Part shown: piece after piece, positions 52,689 to 61,307 of the stretch | Position numbering within the stretch: the stretch's first letter is position 1 | Layout of the letters: each line of letters begins with the position of its first letter | Origin: Nostoc sp. ATCC 43529 | Lineage (GTDB): Bacteria > Cyanobacteriota > Cyanobacteriia > Cyanobacteriales > Nostocaceae | Direction: 5' to 3' | Assembly (NCBI GenBank): GCA_003326205.1 | Contig: LWTK01000060.1 | Span: 1 to 64,000 of the forward strand | Length of the DNA: 64,000 bases | Program-made: the position numbers and the translations under genes | Notes under the pieces: model-generated | Seen by the model: only the letters and a program-made list of their open reading frames with translations | What the model was told of the DNA's origin: nothing | The model's database searches: none

Positions 52689-53266
52689 AAATTATTATCC
52701 TCTACTAATGTTACATCTTCATATATTGCTGCGATCGCACAACGAAAATCAACGCTAGCTAAATGTACTTCTTCTCCTTTTTCATAAGGATAAAGTACCC
52801 AATGCCCTTCTTCATTACGACGGAAGCATTCGACACTCATCCGGTCTGGGGAAATTAGCACGTATTCCTGTAGCGATTCTAAGTGTCTGTAACTAGCAAA
52901 TTTTTTACCTCTATCATAGCCTTCAGTTGATTCAGAAAGCACTTCCACCACTAAGCAAGGATAGCACTTAAAATATTCAAATTCTTTATCTCGTGTATCG
53001 CAAGTCACCATTACATCAGGATAGAAATAACGATTTATGACATCAATTTGGGCTTTCATATCTAACATGTAGACACGGCAACCACTACCCCTGAGATGGT
53101 TTCGTAGCAACATAGATACATTCATGCTAACTGTAACATGGCCATCGCTCGCCCCTGCCATTGCGTAGACTTGTCCATCAATATACTCGTGTTTAATTTC
53201 GCTTACTTTCTCCCCTTCTAGATATTCTTCTGGGGAGATATAGTACTCGCTTTGGCTAATGACCAT
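52685..53266 (-). CDS. Uma2-family (DUF820) putative endonuclease
   Basis: The 193-aa protein has the full Uma2 layout: YISPEEYLEGEKVSEIKHEY (N-terminal helix), IDGQVYAMAGASDGHVTVSM, the catalytic RYFYPDVMVTCDTRDKEFEY and YPCLVVEVLSESTEGYDRGK, with Asp and Glu of the nuclease core. SLQEYVLISPDRMSVECFRR completes the fold. It converges with the remnant at 52349-52688 and overlaps its last bases. Function is unsettled, as for the family. Confidence 0.92.
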   Translation of the reverse strand: MVISQSEYYISPEEYLEGEKVSEIKHEYIDGQVYAMAGASDGHVTVSMNVSMLLRNHLRGSGCRVYMLDMKAQIDVINRYFYPDVMVTCDTRDKEFEYFKCYPCLVVEVLSESTEGYDRGKKFASYRHLESLQEYVLISPDRMSVECFRRNEEGHWVLYPYEKGEEVHLASVDFRCAIAAIYEDVTLVEDNNF

Positions 53267-53314
53267 GTTAGTACCTGAGTAGTTTTATCAAATATTTTAA
53301 CTCATCCAATAACT

Positions 53315-54044
53315 TTAATGAGCGACAGCACTACCGCTTGCTTTCACTTTTTTAAAGAACAAAATGGCAATTCCACTTAGTAATAAAGCAATGCCAATAA
53401 AGTAGAAACAATCGTTAAAAGCCATAACAAAAGCTTCCCGACGGACAATATTTGATATAGATGCGTAGGCGTAGCCCGTCGTAGACATCGCCTGATTTTG
53501 TGCTGTACTCAAATCGGCTCCCCGGCTGATAAAATATTGTGTCATTTGGTCAATTCGCTGTTGAGCTTCTGGGTTATATAAAGATATTCCACCGCCCAAT
53601 CTATTCGAGTGAAATTGTTCTCTATTAGTTAATAAAGTTGCTAAAGAAGCGATTCCAATAGAACCGCCCAAATTCCGCATCATATTAAATAAACCACTGG
53701 CTGAACCTGCTTCTTTGGGACTTAAACCACCAGTAGCAATAGAAGTCAGCAGCACCATAATTAGAGGCTGTTCCATTGCACGCACAAATTGTGACCCACC
53801 CTGTTAAAGGAATTACTATAATTTCTGCAACGAGATAGGCAGTAGAAATCCAAGAACCTTCTTCTAAAGTTGCTCCTAAACTTGCTTGAATATCTTGTAG
53901 CGAAGCATTAGTTATTTGAATATCTAATACCGCCATGAATGCACCAAGCATACTTGCCAATACACCAATCCAAGTTCTTAGCGGTACGCGGTCTGGTGAT
54001 ACAGGATTGTGCCCTGGCTGAGAAATTACATCTGTATTAGCCAT
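53315..54044 (-). pseudogene. EmrB/DHA2-type multidrug transporter with internal deletion
   Basis: The first 83 codons (from ATG 54044) match the EmrB N-terminus: MLGAFMAVLDIQITNASLQD, GSWISTAYLVAEIIVIPLTGW. At about 53796-53805 the sequence jumps, in another frame, to the C-terminal part: FVRAMEQPLIMVLLTSIATG, GLSPKEAGSASGLFNMMRNL and the last membrane segment (FIGIALLLSGIAILFFKK). A normal member has about 510 residues and 14 membrane segments, so some 800 bases are missing. CAGGGTGG is shared by both frames at the junction. The product cannot work as a transporter. Confidence 0.85.
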
Positions 54045-54127
54045 AGTGTTGTTTCAAATCAAGGTTAAATGCAAAAAAAATACCATTGATTTTTATACAT
54101 TTAGTGGCATTTTTATCATAAGTTTTA

Positions 54128-55378
54128 TTACTTATTAAAAATACCTTTTTGTTCATAAATTGGACGCATTATTTGTCTTAAAGCAGGTAACTGTCTGCTA
54201 AAAATGATAGAGAAGATAATACAAGCTATACCATCAAAAAGTAAGGTGTTAGTCGCGCCAATACGATTAGCTAATACACCTCCTAATAAATTACCTATAG
54301 GAATCATTCCTAAAAATGACATTGTGTATAAGCTCATCAATCTTCCGCGTTTATCTTCTTCAACAATTGTTTGTAAAAATGTATTGCTAGCGGCAATTTG
54401 CAAAATTGTTCCTAAGCCAACAAATAACATACTGAATAAGGAAAGTGGTAAAAATCGGGATAAGGAAAAGCTAATCAGACCAATTCCTAAAATTGCTGGA
54501 GCTAAAGCAATGAATTTACCTATTCCTAAGATTGTTTGGCGTGTAGCGAGATAAATACCACCTGATAAAGCTCCAACTCCAGATGCTGCCATTAAAAACC
54601 CCAAAGTTTCTGCACCACCTTTGAGAACTTCTTCTGCAATAATTGGTACTAAAATAGTATTTTGTAATCCAAGAAGGCTAACTAAAGCTGATTGCAATAG
54701 AACTGCTCGAATCGGCGGAAAGCTAAAGGCATATACAAATCCCTCTTTGACTTTTTGCAAGGGATTACCACCTGTTACGGAATTTTTCCAAGGTTTAACT
54801 TTCATCGCCAATAAAGCAGCAATGACAGCAATATAGCTCAAACCATCTATTAAAAAACAATAGCCAGCCCCAACGGCAGCAATTAGTAAACCCCCGATCG
54901 CAGGCCCAATTAATCGCGCACCGTTGACCATTGTAGAGTTAATGGCGATCGCATTGGCTAAATCTTCCCGACCCTCAACCAATTCAGGCACAAATGCTTG
55001 CCGTGCTGGTGCATCTAAGGCGTTAATAAATCCTTGAAACAAACTCAAAGCAATAATTTGCCATACCTGAATCACACCAGTCAGCGCCAGAACCGCTAAT
55101 ATTAATGACTGAATCATCGCTAAGATTTGCGTGCCAATTAAGGTACGATACCGCGAAAAACGATCTACAAATACTCCGCCAAAGGGAGCTAAAAAAAAGC
55201 TCGGAATTTGACTAGAAAACCCTACAACTCCTAACATTAAAGCAGAGTTAGTCAAGTCATAAACTAGCCAAATTGTGGCGAGTTGCGTCATCCATGTCCC
55301 AATCAGGGAAATACCTTGTCCGGCAAAAAACAGTTGGTAGTTTCTTGACCTTAATGCAGGGAGTAGCGTTTTTTTCAT
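54128..55378 (-). CDS. MFS transporter (EntS/TetV-like)
   Basis: This 416-aa inner-membrane protein has about 12 membrane segments. It starts ALRSRNYQLFFAGQGISLIG, TWMTQLATIWLVYDLTNSAL, and carries the MFS loop motif GGVFVDRFSRYRTLIGTQIL and DAPARQAFVPELVEGREDLA, typical of the MFS subfamily with EntS-like exporters. The segment EEDKRGRLMSLYTMSFLGMI is in the second half. It is intact, unlike the flanking emrB and emrA copies. Substrate unknown; it shares the strand with the MarR-linked efflux genes. Confidence 0.9.
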   Translation of the reverse strand: MKKTLLPALRSRNYQLFFAGQGISLIGTWMTQLATIWLVYDLTNSALMLGVVGFSSQIPSFFLAPFGGVFVDRFSRYRTLIGTQILAMIQSLILAVLALTGVIQVWQIIALSLFQGFINALDAPARQAFVPELVEGREDLANAIAINSTMVNGARLIGPAIGGLLIAAVGAGYCFLIDGLSYIAVIAALLAMKVKPWKNSVTGGNPLQKVKEGFVYAFSFPPIRAVLLQSALVSLLGLQNTILVPIIAEEVLKGGAETLGFLMAASGVGALSGGIYLATRQTILGIGKFIALAPAILGIGLISFSLSRFLPLSLFSMLFVGLGTILQIAASNTFLQTIVEEDKRGRLMSLYTMSFLGMIPIGNLLGGVLANRIGATNTLLFDGIACIIFSIIFSRQLPALRQIMRPIYEQKGIFNK

Positions 55379-55504
55379 GTAAGGTTTGTTTTATAAACAA
55401 GAATTCAGAACTCAGTAGTCAGAATTCAGTATAAATTAGAGCCAGACTAGGTGGTAAATATTGGTTTATGGAACTGACAAATAAAAAATATTTAATTAGC
55501 TTTT

Positions 55505-55770
55505 GTGAGGTGGGCGTCTTGCCATTGGTGTCAACTTAAGGTGAAACCCGCTTTGTGACAAGGTTTTGCCCTCACCCCCAACCCCTCTCCCTTTGGGAGA
55601 GGGGAGCCAGAGATTTAATTCCCCTTCTCCTGTGGGAGAAGGGGTTAGGGGATGAGGGCGTCAGGGATGGGCAAAACCCTTGTCTGATATAGCTTTGAGC
55701 TTAAGTTGACACCAATGGCATCTTGCCCGCCCTATAGATTGGGCGGGCAAGATGCCCACCCCACAATATT
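55505..55770. repeat. Palindromic repeat split by a MITE
   Basis: The right part, CATCTTGCCCGCCC tatagatt GGGCGGGCAAGATGCCCACC (55719-55762), is a near-perfect palindrome. The missing start of its left arm, GTGAGGTGGGCGTCTTGCC (55505-55523), sits on the other side of the MITE at 55522-55718. GTCTTGCC and ATCTTGCC flank the insertion like an 8-base target duplication with one mismatch. Confidence 0.7.
55522..55718. mobile_element. MITE with 19-base perfect terminal inverted repeats
   Basis: CCATTGGTGTCAACTTAAG (55522-55540) and CTTAAGTTGACACCAATGG (55700-55718) are perfect inverted repeats. Two strong internal hairpins follow: CCCCTCTCCC tttGGGAGAGGGG and CCCCTTCTCC tgtGGGAGAAGGGG. There is no coding frame. 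The internal CCTCACCCCCAACCCCTCTC sequence is a common dispersed repeat of cyanobacteria. Confidence 0.85.
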
Positions 55771-55853
55771 GAATAATTTATTTATTTCTTGGTGTTCCCT
55801 AAACTTCCCCCTGGTGGGCAATTCTCGTCTTAAAACTCTATCCTTTTATAGAT

Positions 55854-56009
55854 TAGGACTTACGCAAAAATAGCAAAAAAGCTTCATTTATCGAACCGCC
55901 TTCGCGTAGCGTCTCGCAGAGAAGACGCCAAGAACGCCTTTCCTGCGGAACGCTTCGCGAACGCGCAGCGTCTCGTAGAGAAGATTTCGTAGAGTTTGCG
56001 TGAGTCCTA
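55854..56009. mobile_element. MITE-like element with TAGGACTTACGCAAA termini
   Basis: TAGGACTTACGCAAA (55854-55868) and TTTGCGTGAGTCCTA (55995-56009) are inverted repeats with one mismatch. The inside is rich in GCGTAGCGTCTCGCAGAGAA-type palindromes. It is the second copy in this window of the family at 33862-33980. Confidence 0.7.
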
Positions 56010-56165
56010 TAGATAAAGTATTCTCAATTCTGAATTCTGACTCCTTTCTTATACCAATCTCCTTTCATAGATATCATCTCACCTCATATTTATACGCCTC
56101 TCCATAGATGTAGGAAAAGTCATACTTAGAAAGAGCTTTTTCATCTATTTGCAGACACTTTGGTA

Positions 56166-57074
56166 TTACTTGACTTCCACTGCAACTTCCGCAGACATCC
56201 CAGGAGTAATCCGCGATTCGTATCCTTGAATACTCTTTTGGTCAAAAACTATTTTGACCGGGATGCGTTGTACAATTTTGGTAAAGTTACCTGTAGCATT
56301 ATCTGGTGGCAATAAGGCAAATTGAGCGCCGGAAGCTGGCGAAATACTGTCAACACGACCAACAAAACTATGATGAGGAAAGGCATCCAGTTTAATTTCT
56401 ACTGGTTCTCCCGGTCGCATGTTTTCTAATTGGGTTTCTTTGAAGTTTGCAACTACCCAATTCTGATTATCCACGATCGCCATTAACTGTGTTCCCGCTG
56501 CAACTCGGTTACCAACTTCCACGTTTTTCCTGCCTATCCTTCCGGTACTAGGAGCGGTAATATTAACGTAGGATAGTTGCAATTGAGCGTCTCTGAGAGA
56601 TGCTTCTGATTGAGCGATCGCTGCTTTTGCTGCTTCGTATTGACTGCGTTTTACTGTTGTATCTTGTCCCCCGGCTGTGGCTTGTTGCAATCCTCCCTTG
56701 GATGCAGCCAATTTCGCTTGGGCGCTGACTACATTTTCTTGGGCTTGTGATAGCTGAGATTGGGCTTTGGCAACGCCAACTTTTGCAGAGGCTAATCTGG
56801 CTTCGGCTTGTTCTACTCCCTGAACGGCAGCATTTTTCTGCGCTACAGCTACATCATACGCTGCTTTGGCTGTGTCTAACTGCTGACGAGCGATCGCACC
56901 TACACCCAATCCTGCCAAAATTAAACCAATCGGTTTTTTACGCTTCGGTGGAACTTCTTTCTCCGTCTCTGGAGTGACAACAGGTGCTTCTGCTGTCTCT
57001 GAATCTGTAACCAATTCTGGTTCTAAAACAGGGGTTTTGTTATCCTTGTGTCCGTTTAAAGTATTGGCGGCCAT
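56166..57074 (-). CDS. HlyD/EmrA-type membrane-fusion protein, internally shortened
   Basis: An intact EmrA-like protein links an inner-membrane pump to the outer membrane. This about 302-aa protein has an N-terminal cytoplasmic part, the start of a membrane segment (KKPIGLILAGLGVGAI), then ARQQLDTAKAAYDVAVAQKN and a long coiled coil. INITAPSTGRIGRKNVEVGN and AIVDNQNWVVANFKETQLEN make up the barrel part. The rest of the membrane segment and the first lipoyl half, expected before the coiled coil, are missing in frame. The junction lies on a HIP1 octamer (56890-56897). ATG 57074 is preferred over TTG 57083. Function is probably lost. Confidence 0.8.
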   Translation of the reverse strand: MAANTLNGHKDNKTPVLEPELVTDSETAEAPVVTPETEKEVPPKRKKPIGLILAGLGVGAIARQQLDTAKAAYDVAVAQKNAAVQGVEQAEARLASAKVGVAKAQSQLSQAQENVVSAQAKLAASKGGLQQATAGGQDTTVKRSQYEAAKAAIAQSEASLRDAQLQLSYVNITAPSTGRIGRKNVEVGNRVAAGTQLMAIVDNQNWVVANFKETQLENMRPGEPVEIKLDAFPHHSFVGRVDSISPASGAQFALLPPDNATGNFTKIVQRIPVKIVFDQKSIQGYESRITPGMSAEVAVEVK

Positions 57075-57236
57075 AATTTTCAAATCCTTGCAGAATAATT
57101 CGATTAACTTCCATTTATTTAGAATGCGTAATATTTAGTTACGAGCCTTTGCTTGGCTTTTATTTAGCATACGTAGTATTATCTCAAAATAAAACTTAAC
57201 GTTGTCTCCCCCGCTTGGGTGATTGTGGGAGGATGT

Positions 57237-57704
57237 TTAAGAGAGGTTAGCGATCGCCCGATTCAAAATCTGGGAAAAGAATTCTCTCTCAGCAAGAGAA
57301 ATACCATCCATTGCTTCATCCCGCACAGCTGCGGCGATTGGAGGTAGGACGGTTTGTAGTTCCTTACCTGCATCTGTTAGCCAGATTCGCCAGATGCGGC
57401 GATCTTGAGTATCGCGTTCGCGACGTACCAAGCCGCGTTCCTCCATGCGGTCTAATACCCCAGTTAAAGTACCGCCTACTTGTTTGAGTTTGTCCCCAAT
57501 ACTAGAAGTAGGTAAACCATCTTCTTGCCAAAGACAGCACAACACCAACCAGTGAAATGGCGTTAATCCAAAGGGTTCTAGTCTATCGGTAAACCTGCGG
57601 CTAAGTAGTTGCGAGAGTAATTTAATTCTGTAGCCCAAATTGTATGGTGCCAGATTTTGCTGCCACGACTCTAAAGTTGGGGATTGATTGGATTTAGAAA
57701 TCAT
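57237..57704 (-). CDS. MarR-family transcriptional regulator
   Basis: This 155-aa dimeric winged-helix regulator has NLGYRIKLLSQLLSRRFTDR, PFHWLVLCCLWQEDGLPTSS, IGDKLKQVGGTLTGVLDRME and the wing ERGLVRRERDTQDRRIWRIW, matching the MarR signature. Members often repress efflux genes and release DNA on binding small phenolic ligands. It lies upstream of and on the same strand as the EmrA-like gene; the spacer (57075-57236) would hold its operator. With both downstream pump genes deleted its target may be its own promoter only. Confidence 0.92.
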   Translation of the reverse strand: MISKSNQSPTLESWQQNLAPYNLGYRIKLLSQLLSRRFTDRLEPFGLTPFHWLVLCCLWQEDGLPTSSIGDKLKQVGGTLTGVLDRMEERGLVRRERDTQDRRIWRIWLTDAGKELQTVLPPIAAAVRDEAMDGISLAEREFFSQILNRAIANLS

Positions 57705-57882
57705 TTGTTAAAATACTTAGCATACGTAATATTCATATACTATATAATTTTTAGTATTTTTGCAATAGCTCTTTTTTGGAGACTGGGGACTGGAGAGATG
57801 GGGGGACAAAGGAGAAAAATTGCTACCTTGTCTCCCACCTCTGCCTATGGCCTTTGCCCTTTGCCCTTTGCCCTTTGCCCCA

Positions 57883-59544
57883 TTAATTAAGTACTTGAAT
57901 AAACTGATATTCTTTGACAGTACCGAGAATGCGGTGAGGTCTGGATAATTTAGGGGATTGTTCTTTATAAATCCAAGCATAGCTAAAAGCTGGTACTTCA
58001 GAGATAGAGACTACTGGTTTTTCGTTAATAGAAATATAGAAATCCAAAAGTACTTGGACTTTATCATCTATTTGCACAAAGTATATCGGATTAGTTTTGA
58101 GAATTGAAGCGATCGCACTTTGTTGCAGAAAAACTCTTAAAGCAGGGTTATAGTCACTTAACATACCTGTAGTACCCATTGCGGCTAAAGCTAACCAACA
58201 GGGAATTAACCAACCTGCAATCCAGTAACGAGTTGTGAGAAACTTTTTACCAAAGTGATAACGACCAATCCACACTATAGGTAAAATTAACCAACCCAAT
58301 CCCATAGCCAAGCCAATACTTGCATACTTGCGGATATCAGAACTACCCCAACCAAAAATTACAATACTAGCGATGATAAGTAGAACACCAAACCCGCCAA
58401 AGCCATAACTGAGGTTTCGCGGAAGATTCTGCTTGGCAAAAAAGTTTAATATATTTTTTTTACGTTTTTGAACAGTGGATTGAGAGGGAAGTCCTAGCTT
58501 ATAAATTTTGCCCAGCCAGTTTAAACCCACAGCTGCGAACAAAGCAACGAAGGGATAAAGGCAAAGACTATAGTGAGAAAAACGAGTCGTAAAAATACTA
58601 ATTTCAATAAAAAAGATAATTGGAAAACCAACTAATAACAATTGGTAACGCGAGGGGCGACGGACAGCCAAAAATAGTCCTAAAATGCCGAAAAAAGCCC
58701 ACGGAAATCCTTTTAAAGGAATATTCCATACATAGAAGAGAAAATTAGTTTTATAATTGTCATTACCATTACTACTTTGATATATGACAAACTTATACAA
58801 CTCTTCAAAACTTTGATTTCCATAATGTAGCCAACTAAGCCATAGCCAAACAAAACTAGGAATTAACCCCACGAAAAACCCTAGATATAAAATGGGATTA
58901 GTCAGATGACCGTGACGGCTACGATACCCAATTAAATAAGGCAATAAAGCTATAATTGGTATAAAAATCATAAAGCTTCTGATTAAGAAGCCTAAACCTA
59001 AACTTAAACCAGCAATAAAACTCCAAAATTGGCGTTTTTCAAGATTTGATTCTGCTTTTATAAAAGACCAAATAGCTAAAAGTACCAATAAAACTAGAGG
59101 TACATCAGGGGTACTTAAACGACAAGATTGCAGCCAGAGAAATTCCACACTTAAAATTGCAGCAGCTAGCCAAGCTAATTTTTTATCTAAGATAATTTTG
59201 CCAATTTCATATACAATCCATAAGCACAAAATTCCTGTAATCATACTAGGAAGACGCGCACTAATATCATTGATACCAAATAGCTGATAGAAACTGGCAA
59301 TTAACCAATAAGGGCCTGGAGTTTTATGATGTGCCTTTTCCCAAGGTGCTATCCAATTCCCAGAATCGAACATCAGACGTGCCCGTGAAGCATAAAGCGC
59401 TTCATCATGTGCTATGAGGCTGCTATAACCAGAATTGAATATTAATAAAGGTAGTATCCAAACTAACAAACTCAAATAGGGTGATGCTGCTAAAAGCAGG
59501 ATTTTGCGCCAAATATACTGCAAAAAATGTAATTTGTAGAACAT
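57883..59544 (-). CDS. GT39/ArnT-type membrane glycosyltransferase
   Basis: This 553-aa protein has about 11-12 membrane segments and transfers a sugar from a lipid-linked donor on the periplasmic side. The catalytic acidic motif of the GT-C fold is near the N-terminus (LIAHDEALYASRARLMFDSG), followed by WEKAHHKTPGPYWLIASFYQ and AARLPS-like SARLPSMITGILCLWIVYEI. DIIGKI-type loops and the periplasmic C-terminal part are present. ArnT relatives modify lipid A or other envelope lipids. Acceptor is unknown. Confidence 0.9.
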   Translation of the reverse strand: MFYKLHFLQYIWRKILLLAASPYLSLLVWILPLLIFNSGYSSLIAHDEALYASRARLMFDSGNWIAPWEKAHHKTPGPYWLIASFYQLFGINDISARLPSMITGILCLWIVYEIGKIILDKKLAWLAAAILSVEFLWLQSCRLSTPDVPLVLLVLLAIWSFIKAESNLEKRQFWSFIAGLSLGLGFLIRSFMIFIPIIALLPYLIGYRSRHGHLTNPILYLGFFVGLIPSFVWLWLSWLHYGNQSFEELYKFVIYQSSNGNDNYKTNFLFYVWNIPLKGFPWAFFGILGLFLAVRRPSRYQLLLVGFPIIFFIEISIFTTRFSHYSLCLYPFVALFAAVGLNWLGKIYKLGLPSQSTVQKRKKNILNFFAKQNLPRNLSYGFGGFGVLLIIASIVIFGWGSSDIRKYASIGLAMGLGWLILPIVWIGRYHFGKKFLTTRYWIAGWLIPCWLALAAMGTTGMLSDYNPALRVFLQQSAIASILKTNPIYFVQIDDKVQVLLDFYISINEKPVVSISEVPAFSYAWIYKEQSPKLSRPHRILGTVKEYQFIQVLN

Positions 59545-59829
59545 TGAAATTTGTAATAAATTAATGCTGCAATGTGAACTTGTTAATCACAGATTTCCAA
59601 GTTGGTGAAATAGATAAACTCTAAGAATTGAGAATTAATCAGGTTCAAATACGCAAACTTGAAAATTTAATAAAAATCAAGCAGGTATACAATTATTGAT
59701 TTTTTTAAACAACTATTGTGACTCCTGACTTCTGAATTCTTACCACAAACTAGTCCTGAAAGCCAGACATCAAAGTTGTTTTACTTCTGAATTCTGAATT
59801 CTGCCGTATGTCCTTACTATTATTAAAAT

Positions 59830-60558
59830 ATGTTAAAGAGTGCTTGTTTAAAAATACCTGAAATTGCCCCAATTTTGGAAAAAAGTTATCTACACGAGAG
59901 ACTTATGCAGTTAAGACCAAATCAACGCCTAAAATTAGACGACACAGACGATCGCTTATTCTATGCTTATCCTCGCTTCGTCACCCATGTAGATGAAGGA
60001 TTTATTCAACAACTGACAGACTTGTATTGCGATCGCCTCAAACCCAACACCCGCATTTTTGATATGATGAGCAGCTGGGTCTCCCATCTGCCAGAAGAGA
60101 CTCAATTTTCTCATATAGAGGGACACGGACTCAACGCCGAAGAACTAGCACGCAATCCCCGCTTCGATCGTTACTTTGTGCAAAATATCAACGAAAATCC
60201 CCAGCTTCCTTTGCCAAATGAAGATTTTGATGCGGTTCTCAATTGCGTATCTGTGCAATATATCCAATATCCAGAAGCGATATTTTCCGAAATTCACCGC
60301 ATCCTCAAACCCGGTGGTGTCGCCATTATCAGCTTTTCTAACCGGATGTTCTTTCAAAAGGCAATTCAAGCTTGGCGGGATGCTTCAGAGGCACAACGAG
60401 TGGAATTAGTCAAGAGCTACTTCGCCGGAATACCGGGATTTACCACCCCAGAAGTTATCGTTCAGAAATCAACAGTACCCAATTTTTTACAGTGGCTAGG
60501 CGCACCCGGAGGAGATCCGTTTTATGCTGTTATTGCTTACCGCAGTTCTAGTAATTGA
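59830..60558 (+). CDS. Class I SAM-dependent methyltransferase
   Basis: This 242-aa protein has a Rossmann-type methyltransferase core. TRIFDMMSSWVSHLP takes the place of the glycine-rich motif I, LPNEDFDAVLNCVSVQYIQY is motif post-II/III, and EIHRILKPGGVAIISFSNRM is the typical motif with LKPGG. Motif I lacks the usual GxGxG, which is a real departure and may weaken or change SAM binding. The substrate is unknown. It is monocistronic. HIP1-like words GCGATCGC occur inside. Confidence 0.8.
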   Translation: MLKSACLKIPEIAPILEKSYLHERLMQLRPNQRLKLDDTDDRLFYAYPRFVTHVDEGFIQQLTDLYCDRLKPNTRIFDMMSSWVSHLPEETQFSHIEGHGLNAEELARNPRFDRYFVQNINENPQLPLPNEDFDAVLNCVSVQYIQYPEAIFSEIHRILKPGGVAIISFSNRMFFQKAIQAWRDASEAQRVELVKSYFAGIPGFTTPEVIVQKSTVPNFLQWLGAPGGDPFYAVIAYRSSSN

Positions 60559-60749
60559 AGCATATTTTAGAACATAAAGCGATTGTAAAACCCTGACATC
60601 AAAAGACTTTCATTGCCTATTGCCTATTGCCTATTGCCCCTTGCCTATTGCCTCTTGAGCAATCATTATCAAAAAGTAAATTTTCTGAGTCAAAATCGCT
60701 AGCACCGCAGATAATTGCCTCAAAGCTCAAGTATCAGGAGAATCCAAAA

Positions 60750-61259
60750 ATGGTTTTACACCGTGGGCGTAGAGTTTTGGCTGCGTTATTGCTCTCAGTA
60801 ATATTACTAACAACGTCCTGTACTGCAAAAACACCGGGGCGTTTTGACCAGGCACAACAAGATAGCAGTCGGCAAAAAAGCGGTCAATCAGTAGCTAAAA
60901 CTGCAACTCAAGGTAGTGAATTTAACAAATTTTTCCCAGATGATAGTGATGGTTACCAGCGCGTCTATACCCAAGAGAAAAAAGGTTTTGCGGAAGCGAC
61001 GTTGAAAAAAGGCGGTAAAAATATCGCTTTGCTGTCTGTTTCTGATACCAGTAGCGTACCAGCAACGGCAGCAAAGTTCTCGAAAAGCACCAAAAAAATT
61101 GGGGGTTATCCCGCAGTCGAACTAGGTAACACGCAAACTGCAATTTTAGTGGGCAAATACCAAGTAAAAGTACTTTCCCGCGACCCGTCATTTACAGCTA
61201 GCGATCGCGCAGATTGGATAGAAAAATTTAATCTCAAAGGTCTAGCTAAACTCAATTGA
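60750..61259 (+). CDS. Lipoprotein of unknown function
   Basis: The protein of about 169 residues begins MVLHRGRRVLAALLLSVILL with lipobox TTSC near residue 26, so it is a predicted lipoprotein. The mature part has no named domain: SEFNKFFPDDSDGYQRVYTQ, EKKGFAEATLKKGGKNIALL. ATG 60750 is chosen because CAGGAG lies 9 bases upstream; longer in-frame starts reach into repeats. GTG 61308 of the next gene follows after 48 bases with its own AAGGAG, so the two are probably an operon. Confidence 0.75.
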   Translation: MVLHRGRRVLAALLLSVILLTTSCTAKTPGRFDQAQQDSSRQKSGQSVAKTATQGSEFNKFFPDDSDGYQRVYTQEKKGFAEATLKKGGKNIALLSVSDTSSVPATAAKFSKSTKKIGGYPAVELGNTQTAILVGKYQVKVLSRDPSFTASDRADWIEKFNLKGLAKLN

Positions 61260-61307
61260 GCCGCATTGCCAACATCAGCATAAAAAACGTGAAATAAGGA
61301 GATTTTT

